The notes: generated from the sequence alone by a model not told the origin. Positions 1 through 8,999 are shown, counted from the first letter of the stretch. The stretch: 64,000 bases of DNA from JAAFJT01 sp043744275 (GCA_043744275.1 JAYTUY010000109.1:1-64000); one strand, 5' to 3'. Translations and numbers: made by a program.

Positions 1-59
1 CTTCAATTAATTTGGATCGAAATTAGATTTTAGGTTGAGTTGAAGATCCGTACCTTTTG

Positions 60-641
60 CTAAGACAACTTCACCACAGGACTCGATAATACAAAAGCAG
101 TTGCGGCGGCTGCGCCTGCTAGTTTACCATGTTTAAAATTAGTTCGATCGCCAACAAAATTACCAGCGATTGTACCACCTAAAATAATTCCAGCATTTTT
201 CAGAAATGTACCCTTAGTTTTGGTTTCAACTTGAGTATTGACTAGTTCTGCATTAAGCTCAATCAGATCGCCATTTTTAAGTTTTACATCATCAAACACT
301 AAATTCATAGAGGCTTTTTTGCCTTTAGCTGCTTTAGTAACTTTTTCTAAATGTCCTTCGATGGTGGCATCTTTTAAGGCTGGATACTTACCGACGGAAC
401 CATTTTTGATTTTAATAGTAAACTTTTGATTATTAGTATTTTTTCCGGTAGAAAGTTCTTGTTGCAGATCGGTATTAATTGTCACGCCAGCGGGAACTAC
501 GGCTAAAGCACCAGGTTTGCTAGTTGTTGTCATTGCTCCGCCACTAGTTGTGACAGGCTTATCGGCAACCTTACTACCACAACTAACTAAACCACTCAAA
601 GATAGTGTAATTAACACTAAAGAAACAGATTTTTTAAGCAT
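60..641 (-). CDS. Small putative lipoprotein with C-terminal glycine-rich segment
   Basis: The 193-residue product starts with a lipoprotein signal peptide; the lipobox ends LVSC with the acceptor at Cys21, so it is probably anchored in a membrane. A Ser/Thr/Gly-rich linker (about 22-50) follows, then a compact soluble region (about 55-145), then a glycine/alanine-rich stretch near 148-185 resembling a glycine-zipper or membrane segment. I do not recognise a family. It is on the left edge, the downstream base composition differs, and it lacks the dispersed CTGAGGGG word found in most of the window. The look of the protein and the adjacent heptamer repeat remind me of cyanobacterial sequence; that is an impression, not a demonstrated match. 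Confidence 0.6.
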   Translation of the reverse strand: MLKKSVSLVLITLSLSGLVSCGSKVADKPVTTSGGAMTTTSKPGALAVVPAGVTINTDLQQELSTGKNTNNQKFTIKIKNGSVGKYPALKDATIEGHLEKVTKAAKGKKASMNLVFDDVKLKNGDLIELNAELVNTQVETKTKGTFLKNAGIILGGTIAGNFVGDRTNFKHGKLAGAAAATAFVLSSPVVKLS

Positions 642-778
642 AATTATTTAGACTTCACACCTCAAACCACATCAAAATTAAATGTGATGGATTTAGTTTA
701 GCATCTGTCGATCGATCCCACCATTCGCTATTTGTATGGAAAACCCATCTTGCTAAGTAGTTGGGAGTGAAGAGGGGA

Positions 779-838
779 GAGTGAAGAGTGAAGAGTGAAG
801 AGTGAAGAGTGAAGAGTGAAGAGTGAAGAGTGAAGAGT
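779..838. repeat. Heptamer tandem repeat (GAGTGAA)n
   Basis: About eight and a half uninterrupted copies of the 7-base unit GAGTGAA lie between the lipoprotein gene and the next repeat element. An open frame across it on the minus strand is low-complexity (LFTLHSS repeats) and is not a gene. Heptamer tandem repeats of this kind are well known from cyanobacteria, but shorter heptamer runs of other sequence also occur elsewhere in this window. Confidence 0.85.
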
Positions 839-911
839 TGACGAGTGATGAAGGATGAATTTTTGTAAAACATTGATTATCAGTGTTTTATGTTATAATA
901 ATGCTCTAAAA

Positions 912-1072
912 ATGCGAATAATGGGTTGAAATAATCGCGGAGCGATTGAATGTGAATAACCTTCGATGCAATCGGAGGGTTAAAGTGAATAGTGCTTTAA
1001 CTGCGGAGCAGTTGAATGTGAAATATGACCAATGACTGACTAATTTACATTCAATTGCTCCGCAGTTAGGGG
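912..1072. repeat. Truncated copy of a palindromic intergenic element
   Basis: This stretch begins ATGCGAATAAT and contains short hairpins with GGA loops (AATCGC-GGA-GCGATT; AACTGC-GGA-GCAGTT), then the inverted form of the second hairpin. About 108 bases are roughly 85 percent identical by eye to 37195-37306. The copy at 37 kb has both terminal inverted repeats; this one lacks the right end, so it looks truncated. The open frame read through it on the minus strand is not a gene. Confidence 0.75.
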
Positions 1073-1162
1073 GGAAATGATACATTTTCAAAAATTTATT
1101 TTTTAACCTTTATATGATTTCAAAAAAAAATACTCTATATTTTTCAAAAAAATTTATTAAAA

Positions 1163-1474
1163 ATGAGTGAAATATTAGACAATGGATTAGACAATAAACG
1201 TCCGCCAAATCCACGAAACAACATTTTGAAGGTCAATGCAACCATCTTTGTAGTGTACACTTTATTGTCGCTTTTGGGTGGCAGTGGCGCTGTTATTTTT
1301 CACGCTTTTTTTATTGCGATACATGTTGCTTTTTGTTTTTTAATAGGCATTGCAGCTGCAATTAGCTCTAAAAATGAAAATGCTAAATATTATTTTTTAA
1401 GCGCAGGTTTAGTGTTGTTAATTGGCTTTGGCACTTGTATGGGCATAGGTGATGTTTTCAAATTAAGAATTTAA
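1163..1474 (+). CDS. Small hypothetical membrane protein
   Basis: The product is 103 residues. The first ~25 residues are polar and rich in Asn/Pro/Arg, followed by three hydrophobic segments at about 27-47, 48-68 and 77-96, separated by a short charged loop (SSKNENAKYY). It is predicted to sit in the inner membrane. I do not recognise the family. It stands alone: repeats precede it and a long hairpin follows it. Confidence 0.55.
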   Translation: MSEILDNGLDNKRPPNPRNNILKVNATIFVVYTLLSLLGGSGAVIFHAFFIAIHVAFCFLIGIAAAISSKNENAKYYFLSAGLVLLIGFGTCMGIGDVFKLRI

Positions 1475-1561
1475 ATGTTTTAAAATTTGTATTTTAATGA
1501 TGAATTTTCACCATAAAATAGAAATAGCTACTTCAATAAATGTATTTTTGCGCGGAAATAG

Positions 1562-1637
1562 GTCGAAATAGGTTTAGTAAACGCCGAGTAATTTTTTTTC
1601 AAAAAAATTACTCGGCGTTTACTAAACCTACTTCGAC
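1562..1637. repeat. Near-perfect long hairpin (37-bp arms)
   Basis: Two 37-base arms (1562-1598 and 1601-1637) are reverse complements with one mismatch, separated by two bases. The arm core is TTTAGTAAACGCCGAGTAA followed by a T run. It is too long for an ordinary terminator and looks like a MITE-type or cruciform-forming element, though the A/T centre could terminate transcription of the small membrane protein gene. A degenerate CCCCCTCAGT word follows at once. Confidence 0.85.
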
Positions 1638-1788
1638 AGACCCCCTCAGTCATGCGTTTCGCTTGATGAAGCCAAAGGCATCATATTTTGACTGAAATAT
1701 TGAATATCTACTGTCTAAACATCTACTGTCTAAACGTCTAAACGTCTAAGGTCTATCAAATTATCAAACATAAAAAATATATTACTCT

Positions 1789-2994
1789 ATGAATTTAGAT
1801 TTTGCAGGAAAAAAAGTCCTCGTGCGCGTGGATTTTAATGTACCACTCGACAAAAAAACGCTCGCTATCACGGACGATACACGTATGAGAGCGGCTGTTC
1901 CCACCATCAAAACCATCCTTGAAAAAGGCGGTGCTGTCATTTTGATGAGCCATTTGGACAGACCTTTGAAAAAAATGAAAGAAGATGGTTCGATTGATGT
2001 GGAGCGTTTTACTTTGAAAAACTTGATCAATCACTTGAGCGAATTATTGGATTGCCCGATTCAATTTGCCAGCGATTGCTTGGGTTCGGAAGCAGCGACC
2101 AAATCAGCGGCTTTGAAATCAGGCGAAGTATTATTGCTTGAAAATACTCGTTTTCACAAAGGCGAAGAGAAAGGCGACATGAAAATGGCTGAAGAATTGT
2201 CGAAACTCGGCGATATTTACGTCAATGATGCCTTCGGAACGGCTCATCGCGACCATGCTTCAACGGCAACTATGGCTCGTTTTTTTGATAAAAATCATAA
2301 AACTTTCGGCTTTTTGATGCAATCTGAAATTGATAATGCTGAAAAAGTGCTGAATAATCCAGCTCGTCCTTACACAGCTATCATTGGCGGTGCAAAAGTG
2401 AGCGATAAGATTTTGATTATTGAAAAATTAGTCGAAATCGTTGATAATCTCATCATCGGCGGCGGCATGGCTTATACTTTTATGAAAGCGATGGGCGGCA
2501 CGGTCGGCAATTCTCTTTGTGAAGACGATCGCCTCGAAACTGCTCGCGCACTCATAGAAAGAGCTAAAGAAAAAGGCGTCAATATTTTGCTCCCCGAAGA
2601 CAGTTTGGCGGCTGATAAGTTTGATGCAGCAGCCAATACTCAAATAGTTGCGAGCAATAATATTCCCGACGGTTGGATGGGTTTGGATATTGGTGAAAAA
2701 GCGGAAGCAGCTTTTAAAAATACCATTTTAGCATCAAAAACCATCCTTTGGAATGGTCCGATGGGTGTTTTTGAAATGGAAAAATTTGCAGGCGGCACTA
2801 AGGCAATCGCATTGGCAGTAGCAGAAGCGACCAAATCAGGCGCATTTTCGCTCGTCGGCGGCGGCGATTCAGTGGCGGCGGTGACTCAAATGGGCTTGGA
2901 AAATGCTGTGAGTTATGTCTCCACAGGTGGTGGTGCGATGTTGGAATTTTTGGAAGGAAAAGAATTGCCTGGGATTGCGGCGATTAAGAATTAG
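1789..2994 (+). CDS. pgk: Phosphoglycerate kinase
   Basis: The 401-residue protein matches the normal length of bacterial phosphoglycerate kinase, the cytoplasmic glycolytic enzyme that moves phosphate from 1,3-bisphosphoglycerate to ADP. Visible family motifs are the N-terminal VLVRVDFNVPL (residues ~10-20), the substrate-binding LLENTRFHKGEE region (~110), FGTAHRDHAS (~146), GGAKVSDKI (~203), and the C-terminal GGGDSVAAV glycine loop (~362). The gene is single with a terminator after it, and is preceded by short tandem repeats (CTGTCTAAAC-like). Assignment is secure. Confidence 0.97.
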   Translation: MNLDFAGKKVLVRVDFNVPLDKKTLAITDDTRMRAAVPTIKTILEKGGAVILMSHLDRPLKKMKEDGSIDVERFTLKNLINHLSELLDCPIQFASDCLGSEAATKSAALKSGEVLLLENTRFHKGEEKGDMKMAEELSKLGDIYVNDAFGTAHRDHASTATMARFFDKNHKTFGFLMQSEIDNAEKVLNNPARPYTAIIGGAKVSDKILIIEKLVEIVDNLIIGGGMAYTFMKAMGGTVGNSLCEDDRLETARALIERAKEKGVNILLPEDSLAADKFDAAANTQIVASNNIPDGWMGLDIGEKAEAAFKNTILASKTILWNGPMGVFEMEKFAGGTKAIALAVAEATKSGAFSLVGGGDSVAAVTQMGLENAVSYVSTGGGAMLEFLEGKELPGIAAIKN

Positions 2995-3095
2995 GAATTT
3001 AAAATTAGAAATTAGGAGTTAGAAATTAGGAGTTAATGTGATGATAATCAATGTTTTATAACTTGAAGTAAGTTTAAGCATAATAATATTTTCCT

Positions 3096-3127
3096 AAAAA
3101 GTCGTTGTTAATCACAGCGACTTTTTT
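3096..3127 (+). terminator. Rho-independent terminator after pgk
   Basis: AAAAAGTCG at 3096-3104 pairs with CGACTTTTT ending near 3126 and is followed by a T run. It lies about 100 bases beyond the pgk stop codon. Confidence 0.75.
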
Positions 3128-3249
3128 AATTTTGGAGAAAAAAGTTGCCTTGAAGTTGAAAATACTGAGGGGGTATATAGTTGTTTGAAAATCAATAAGT
3201 TATATTACAAACTCAAATCAATTATTTCAAAAAACTTAAATCAATAAAA

Positions 3250-5181
3250 ATGAAAAACATACTCATTGTATTATTCTACACCACCCTATTTTTCCAAACG
3301 GCAATGGCTCAAAATATTCAAATTGATGTGGATGTTTTAGCCAATCGCAAACCCGTTTCACTTTATTTATATGGTAGAAACAACTCATTATCAAGCAATT
3401 TATTGACAAATGACCCTAATACGGTCGTGAATTGGCAATTTTTGAAGGAGGCGGGCGTGACCATATTTCGAGAGAACGGCGGCAATAACAGCACTAAATA
3501 CAATTGGCGCAGAAAAATATCGAGCCACCCCGATTGGTACAATAACGTGTATGCCAATAATTGGGATGCTGCAGCCAAAGCTTTGCAGCAAAATATCCCT
3601 TCCGCGCAAGCGATTTGGGCTTTTCAATTGATTGGAAAAGCAGCGAAAACCAATACCAGTAATTTTGATGATTGGGGATATAATCGCTCCAATTGGTGGA
3701 CGGGCGTCAATCAAAACTTAGCTGGTGGCGGTCAAGCGAATACAGCTGGCGGCGGCAAGGCGACAAGAGAAGGCAATCCAGCCCTTTATTTGGAAGATTG
3801 GACCGCTGATTCGACAGTCGGCATACTCGATAATTGGTTTAAATCGGGTAGTGTGGGCATTGATTCCACAAAAGTTCGCTATTGGAATATGGACAATGAG
3901 CCTGAAATTTGGAACGGCACCCACGACGATGTGATGCCGACCCAACCGCCCGCAGAGGATTTTATGCAGCGATATTTTAGTGTGGCGAAAAATGCGCGAG
4001 CTAAATTTCCGAACATCAAACTATTGGGTCCCGTGCCCGCCAACGAATGGCAATGGTTTAACTATAATAACGACGCGATATTGGCTACCAACGGTGTAAA
4101 ATATACATGGCTTGAATTTTTTATCAAGCGCGTTGCGGAGGAACAGCAGCGCACGGGCATCCGTTTGCTCGATATGATTGACCTACATTTCTATCCGAGT
4201 AGCTCTAATGCGGCTGAAATTGTCCAATATCACCGTGTTTTTTTTGATAAAACATATGTCTATCCCGAAGCCAACGGCATCAGAAGATTAGGCGGTGGTT
4301 GGGATCCGAGCCAAAACAAAGAGTATGTTTTTGCTCGCTGCCAAGAGTGGTTGGAAAAATATATGGGGCGCAATCATGGCGTCACTTTGGGCATGACGGA
4401 GACGGGTATCAGCAGCAGCCATTCGCCCAGTGTGACTTCTGTTTGGTATGCCTCAATGATGGGGGAATTTATGCGGCAGGGCGTTGATGTTTTCACCCCT
4501 TGGAGTTGGCAAACGGGCATGTGGGAAACGCTGCATTTATTCAGTCGCTACAATAAACCGACGCTCACGGAAGCCATTTCGACCAATGAAGAAACCGTTT
4601 CGGCATACAGCACCATCAGCAATAGCAATGATTCGTTGACCATTATGCTGGTCAATAAATCGGTGAATAGTACTCAAAACATCACTTTGCGCTTGAAAAA
4701 CTATATTTCTTCAAGCAATAATATAGAAATGCTCACGCTCAATAGTTTGCCAACGACTGAAACTTTTATCTCTCATACTCAAAATGCTTTGAAAAAAAGT
4801 ACGGTTACAGCTACAAATAATACGGTATCACTTTCGCTACCGCCCATGTCTATAACGGCTCTTTTGATCAATGGAAAACAAGGTGCAACGCCTACAAATG
4901 AGGTCAATAATGCGCTTAAAATTCGTATTTATCCCAACCCAACTACTGAACATTTGACCTTAGAAATGGATAAAACGGCGGGCAATATTCAACTCTATTT
5001 GATTGATATTTTGGGCAAAATGATACCCCTCAGTATAGCTGCTCAAAATTCAACAATTTTGAATAAAGAGGAAATGTCAATCTCTTTAAAACCTTATCAA
5101 CTCACATCTGGCTTATATTTTATAAGAGTTCAAACTGAAAAAGGCAATATGACAGCACCATTTTATTTCAATAAACTATGA
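3250..5181 (+). CDS. Secreted GH44-family endo-beta-glucanase/xyloglucanase with T9SS tail
   Basis: The 643-residue product has a signal peptide (cut near AMAQ, residue 21). The catalytic domain shows GH44 hallmarks: FRENGGNNSTKYNWR (~76), YWNMDNEPEIWNGTH (~212, with the expected acid/base Glu), IDLHFYP (~313) and MTETGISSS (~384, probable nucleophile Glu). GH44 enzymes cleave beta-1,4-glucans such as xyloglucan and cellulose. A beta-sandwich region follows, and from ~554 a T9SS sorting tail with YPNPT and a C-terminal GLYFIRV pattern, so it is probably exported through the outer membrane. A sugar kinase gene follows directly, consistent with glucan use. The dispersed word at 5025 lies within the tail. 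Confidence 0.88.
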   Translation: MKNILIVLFYTTLFFQTAMAQNIQIDVDVLANRKPVSLYLYGRNNSLSSNLLTNDPNTVVNWQFLKEAGVTIFRENGGNNSTKYNWRRKISSHPDWYNNVYANNWDAAAKALQQNIPSAQAIWAFQLIGKAAKTNTSNFDDWGYNRSNWWTGVNQNLAGGGQANTAGGGKATREGNPALYLEDWTADSTVGILDNWFKSGSVGIDSTKVRYWNMDNEPEIWNGTHDDVMPTQPPAEDFMQRYFSVAKNARAKFPNIKLLGPVPANEWQWFNYNNDAILATNGVKYTWLEFFIKRVAEEQQRTGIRLLDMIDLHFYPSSSNAAEIVQYHRVFFDKTYVYPEANGIRRLGGGWDPSQNKEYVFARCQEWLEKYMGRNHGVTLGMTETGISSSHSPSVTSVWYASMMGEFMRQGVDVFTPWSWQTGMWETLHLFSRYNKPTLTEAISTNEETVSAYSTISNSNDSLTIMLVNKSVNSTQNITLRLKNYISSSNNIEMLTLNSLPTTETFISHTQNALKKSTVTATNNTVSLSLPPMSITALLINGKQGATPTNEVNNALKIRIYPNPTTEHLTLEMDKTAGNIQLYLIDILGKMIPLSIAAQNSTILNKEEMSISLKPYQLTSGLYFIRVQTEKGNMTAPFYFNKL

Positions 5182-5250
5182 TATTCGATGAAATTCAAAA
5201 TGCCTTTTATATTTTTGAAAAAAATAGTAATTTACAAGCATTAGAAAATC

Positions 5251-5281
<31 letters not shown>

Positions 5282-5288
5282 AAAAAAT

Positions 5289-6185
5289 ATGAACCCACTA
5301 TTTGGCTTTGACCTCGGCGGCACTAAAATCGAAGGGGCTGTAATTAAATCAAAAGATGACCCCTCAGTATTGGCGCGCTTTCGCGTACCGACTGAAAAAG
5401 AAGGCGGTTATGAACACATCATGGGGCAAATCGCTAAGGTATTAGCGGTGCTTGAAAAAGAAGCAGGTGTAAAAGCTGAGCGAATCGGCATCGGCACGCC
5501 TGGCAGCTACGACCCTCAAACAGGCATCCATAAAAATTCCAATACGACCTGCTTGAACGGTATGCCGTTTAAATTAGACTTAGCGAAATACCTGAAAATA
5601 CCTGTCAATATGGCGAACGATGCCAATTGCTTTGCGGTGGCTGAGGCGAATATTGGCGCAGTGCACGATGTGATACCCAACGCAGGTGTTGTGTTTGGAG
5701 TTATATTGGGCACGGGCGTAGGCGGCGGCGTGGTCGTGAACGGTAAGGTGCTGAACGGTCGTCAAGGCATAGCAGGGGAGTGGGGGCATAATTTTTTGGA
5801 TGCCAGTGGCGGCTTGTGCTATTGCGGCAATGTCGGCTGCGTCGAAACGGTGATTTCAGGTCCCGCACTCGAGCGTTATTACAAATCATTGACCGATAAT
5901 CCTTTGAAATTGAAGGACATATTTCAACGCCTCAACCACGATGAAGCGGCGATGATGACTAAAAATCGCTTGATTCATTTCTTCGGAAAAGCCATTGCCT
6001 ACATCGTCAACATCCTCGACCCTGATGCCATTGTGCTGGGCGGCGGCGTTGGCAATTTTCAAGAGCTTTATACTGAGGGGGTCGCCGAAGCAGAAAAACA
6101 TGTCTTCAATACTCGCTTGGAAACTGTTTTTTTAAGACCTAAATTGGGGGATTCGGCAGGGGTTTTTGGTGCAGCATTACTATAA
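5289..6185 (+). CDS. ROK-family sugar kinase (glucokinase-like)
   Basis: I place the start at 5289, giving 298 residues that begin at MNPLFGFDLGGTKIEG. The longer upstream frame reads through the ATTCATC repeat and is not supported. The ATP-binding DLGGTK motif is at residues ~7-13, the zinc-binding CYCGNVGCVE motif of ROK kinases is near 177-186, and LGGGVGNF lies near the C-terminus. The family phosphorylates glucose, fructose or N-acetyl sugars in the cytoplasm; the exact substrate is not visible. Its place behind a GH44 glycanase suggests glucose. Two copies of the dispersed word lie inside it (5359, 6071), read as DPSV and YTEGV. Confidence 0.9.
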   Translation: MNPLFGFDLGGTKIEGAVIKSKDDPSVLARFRVPTEKEGGYEHIMGQIAKVLAVLEKEAGVKAERIGIGTPGSYDPQTGIHKNSNTTCLNGMPFKLDLAKYLKIPVNMANDANCFAVAEANIGAVHDVIPNAGVVFGVILGTGVGGGVVVNGKVLNGRQGIAGEWGHNFLDASGGLCYCGNVGCVETVISGPALERYYKSLTDNPLKLKDIFQRLNHDEAAMMTKNRLIHFFGKAIAYIVNILDPDAIVLGGGVGNFQELYTEGVAEAEKHVFNTRLETVFLRPKLGDSAGVFGAALL

Positions 6186-6193
6186 ATTGTAGC

Positions 6194-6319
6194 GCGGTTT
6201 TAAAACCGCCTTCTGTGAAATTGTAGAAATTGTAATGCGGTTTTAAAACCGCCCTACGTGAAATTGTAGTACGGTTTTAAAACCGTTTTACTTAAATTGA
6301 AATGCGGTTTTAAAACCGC
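6194..6319. repeat. Array of four GCGGTTTTAAAACCGC palindromes
   Basis: Perfect 16-base palindromes lie at 6194-6209, 6237-6252, 6271-6286 (variant ACGGTTTTAAAACCGT) and 6304-6319. They are separated by similar spacers containing GAAATTGTAG. They occupy the gap between the ROK kinase and the rhomboid gene. Confidence 0.9.
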
Positions 6320-6347
6320 CCTACATATTAAACCCAAACTATTATTC

Positions 6348-7178
6348 ATGGTTGATTCTGCTATTATCGGTGTTTTCATCATCATTCTGACCTGTTTGAC
6401 CTCCTACAAAGGCTTCAAAAGCGGTCAATTTTTCGATAAATATGCTTTTGAAGTTGATAGAATTTTAATTTCAAAAGAGTATATTCGGCTCATTTCCTCT
6501 GGCTTTTTGCATGGCGGTTGGATACATTTGGCATTCAACATGTCAACATTATATGCATTCAGTGCCAGTATTGAAGACGATTTGGGCAGTCTCAATTACA
6601 CGTTGATATACTTTGCAAGCCTCATTGGCGGCAATATTCTCTCCCTTTTTATCCATCGAAATCATGGCGATTATACAGCCATTGGTGCATCGGGCGCGGT
6701 TTGCGGAGTGATATTTGCCTCCGTTGCCCTCTATCCCGATATTCCGATTGGCATATTGGGCATCTATTTTCCCACATGGTTATATGCTATTTTATTTATC
6801 TCTATTTCAATATTGGGTATCAAATCTCAAGCCTCCAATATTGGTCACGATGCCCATTTAGGTGGCGCACTGATAGGACTTTTGACCGCCGTTGCCTTGC
6901 GCCCAGATACGCTTTCCTACAATTTGCCCATCATTATTTTGATTGTTTTGCCCACAGTGGCGTTCATTGTTTTTCTCGTTCGCCGCCCCGAAGTCCTATT
7001 GGTAGAGAATATTTTTAGTAAAAAACAAGGCTTTGAAACGATGGAGGACAAGTACAATAAAACCGTAAAATCCAAAGAACAAACCGTTAATGAAATATTG
7101 GATAAAATCAGAAAAAAGGGTGTCAATAGCTTGACTCAAAAGGAAAAAGAGACTTTGGATAAGTTTTCTAAAAAATGA
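6348..7178 (+). CDS. Rhomboid-family intramembrane serine protease
   Basis: I choose the ATG at 6348 (276 residues) because the longer frame runs into the palindrome array. The product has about six membrane segments, with the rhomboid signature HGGWIHLAFNM near 56-66, the catalytic serine in GASGAVCG (~114-121) and the catalytic histidine in HDAHLGG (~167-173). A charged cytoplasmic tail of about 50 residues (EDKYNKTVKSKEQ...) follows the last segment. Rhomboids cleave membrane protein substrates within the bilayer; the substrate here is unknown. Confidence 0.9.
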   Translation: MVDSAIIGVFIIILTCLTSYKGFKSGQFFDKYAFEVDRILISKEYIRLISSGFLHGGWIHLAFNMSTLYAFSASIEDDLGSLNYTLIYFASLIGGNILSLFIHRNHGDYTAIGASGAVCGVIFASVALYPDIPIGILGIYFPTWLYAILFISISILGIKSQASNIGHDAHLGGALIGLLTAVALRPDTLSYNLPIIILIVLPTVAFIVFLVRRPEVLLVENIFSKKQGFETMEDKYNKTVKSKEQTVNEILDKIRKKGVNSLTQKEKETLDKFSKK

Positions 7179-7220
7179 AAAATTAGAACTTAATTATTTA
7201 TAAAAACTCTAAAACATACT

Positions 7221-8045
7221 ATGGCTAACGATTTTGACCGCATTTTCAAGGAAAATGTAGAACCGACACTCCCTATTTTAGCAAAATTGCTATTTGGTAT
7301 TCAATACGTAAGTGTAGAAGAAGTTAAAGATAAAATGCAATTCACTTTAGAGCGTGAACCTGATTTTTTAAAAAAGGTTTATATCGCTGCATCAACCCAA
7401 TTGGAGTTAATTCAATTTGAATTTCAAAGTCAAAATGAAGATAAAATTGACGCTCGGATGCTGGTTTATTATGCATTAGAGTATGAAAAATTCAACTTAC
7501 CTGTCCGACAATTTGTTATTTATACAGGTTATGAGCCATTGAAAATGCCGCATAGAATTATCAATCATCCCAACCTTCAATATCGGGTTGAAGTGAAAGA
7601 TATTCGAGAAATTCCGTATGAAAAATTCATTGAATCTGACAAGCCAGAAGAAGTGATATTGGCTATTCTGGGTGGATTTCACGGTGTGAATCCTGAAAAA
7701 GTGATTGATGAAATCTTGGCTAAACTCGTTGAAGTATCTAAAAAGGTAAAAGTCATAGGAAAATTCACTTATCAGTTGCGAACAATTGCAAAACTTCGTA
7801 AATTGCGAGAAATTACAATTAAAAAACTTGAAAATATGCCTTTAATCATTGAATTGACTGAACAAGAAATCCTAACCGACCCATTTTATGAAAAAGGTCT
7901 TAAAAAAGGATTAGCAAAAAAAGAAATTGAAATAATTGAAGCCTCTCTTTTAGAAGGGCTTTCCATTGATTTAATTTCAACTATTACAAAAGTTGATGTT
8001 AAAACGATAAAGAAAATTCAGAGAGCGATGAAGAAAAAAAAGTGA
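7221..8045 (+). CDS. PD-(D/E)XK nuclease/transposase-like protein (Rpn-type)
   Basis: The 274-residue protein resembles the Bacteroidota proteins annotated as PD-(D/E)XK nuclease-family transposases or Rpn recombination-promoting nucleases. The core ELIQFEFQSQNEDKIDARMLVYYALEY (quoted in parts: LELIQFEFQSQ then DARMLVYYA, residues ~56-84) fits the usual E-x-Q active-site strand, followed by VRQFVIYTGYEP (~94). The C-terminal third is Lys/Glu-rich with a short helix-turn-like end (SIDLISTITKVDVKTIKKI). No inverted repeats are seen around it, so there is no evidence that it is an active transposon. It lacks the dispersed word. Confidence 0.65.
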   Translation: MANDFDRIFKENVEPTLPILAKLLFGIQYVSVEEVKDKMQFTLEREPDFLKKVYIAASTQLELIQFEFQSQNEDKIDARMLVYYALEYEKFNLPVRQFVIYTGYEPLKMPHRIINHPNLQYRVEVKDIREIPYEKFIESDKPEEVILAILGGFHGVNPEKVIDEILAKLVEVSKKVKVIGKFTYQLRTIAKLRKLREITIKKLENMPLIIELTEQEILTDPFYEKGLKKGLAKKEIEIIEASLLEGLSIDLISTITKVDVKTIKKIQRAMKKKK

Positions 8046-8074
8046 TTTTCTAAAAGTCGATATAGCCACCTTTT

Positions 8075-8110
8075 AAAAATGCAATCCTTAATATTGAGGA
8101 TTGCATTTTT
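8075..8110 (+). terminator. Strong Rho-independent terminator
   Basis: A perfect 13-bp stem (8075-8087 with 8098-8110), arms AAAAATGCAATCC and its complement, ending in a T run. It separates the nuclease-like gene from the beta-lactamase gene. Confidence 0.85.
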
Positions 8111-8195
8111 AGTAAAATGAAAATAACCCCCTCAGTAGCCACGCTAAAACGCGCAATGACATTATAAAATTTGCTTAAATTTTCAATAAATTACT

Positions 8196-8999
8196 ATGAA
8201 AAAGACACTTTTTAGTTGTGTTTTAATGCTAATTGTACTAATTATTTATCCATTTGCGAGTATTGTCAGCCAAGTGGATTTGCAACAGCCTTTTAAAGAT
8301 TGCCATATAGAAGGCAGCATCACTATTTATGATTATAAAAATAAAAAATGGACATACAGCGATGAAGCGGATGCCAAAGTCGCTGCTTTGCCTGCTTCCA
8401 CTTTTAAAATTATCAATTCGATGATTGCTCTCGAAACGGAGGTGATTAAAGATGAAAACGTGGTATTTAAATGGGATGGTCAAAAACGGTTTGTGGATGC
8501 TTGGAATGCTGATACCGATTTGAAAAATGCTTTCAAAAACTCGACTGTTTGGTATTATGTTGAGTTGGCGAAAATGATTGGTAAGAAGAAATACAAGCGA
8601 TATTTGAAAAAAAGTCAATACGGCAATAGCAATTTATCTGAAAAAGGCGACGATTTTTGGAACGCTGGCAACTTCGCTGTCTCGCCCATCAATCAAATTT
8701 GGATGCTCATCAAACTCCACGATGAGCAGTTGCCTTTTTCAAAACGCACTTTCGATATTGTTAAAAATATCATGATTGTTGATAAAAACGAGAATTATAC
8801 CCTCCGAGCCAAAACTGGTTGGACGACCTACGGCAACAACAATATTGGCTGGTACATCGGCTACGTCGAGCGCAACGACAACGTTTGGTTTTTCGCCACA
8901 CGCCTACATAAAAAGGTGTTGACTGCCGATGATAATTTTCAAAATTGTCGAAAAATAATCACCAATAAAATTTTGAAAGAGATGAAAATAATAGAGTGA
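8196..8999 (+). CDS. Class D (OXA-type) beta-lactamase
   Basis: The 267-residue protein has an N-terminal signal peptide/membrane segment (to ~30) and all four class D signatures in order: STFK (~68-71, nucleophile Ser and the Lys that becomes carboxylated), SxV as STV (~116), YGN (~142), and KTGW (~206). The surrounding text (VWYYVELAKMIG, FWNAGNFAVSPINQI, NNIGWYIGYVE) is also typical of the family. It should hydrolyse beta-lactams in the periplasm. No mobile element or resistance cassette flanks it, so it looks like a resident chromosomal gene. Activity and spectrum cannot be read from sequence alone. Confidence 0.92.
   Translation: MKKTLFSCVLMLIVLIIYPFASIVSQVDLQQPFKDCHIEGSITIYDYKNKKWTYSDEADAKVAALPASTFKIINSMIALETEVIKDENVVFKWDGQKRFVDAWNADTDLKNAFKNSTVWYYVELAKMIGKKKYKRYLKKSQYGNSNLSEKGDDFWNAGNFAVSPINQIWMLIKLHDEQLPFSKRTFDIVKNIMIVDKNENYTLRAKTGWTTYGNNNIGWYIGYVERNDNVWFFATRLHKKVLTADDNFQNCRKIITNKILKEMKIIE

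Noticed and set aside
655..1091. Open frames on the minus strand (655-873 and 906-1091)
   Set aside because: They read through the heptamer run and the palindromic element; the peptides are low-complexity and have no start context.
7221..8045. Treating the PD-(D/E)XK protein as an active insertion sequence
   Set aside because: No terminal inverted repeats or target duplications were seen, and a strong terminator follows at once.
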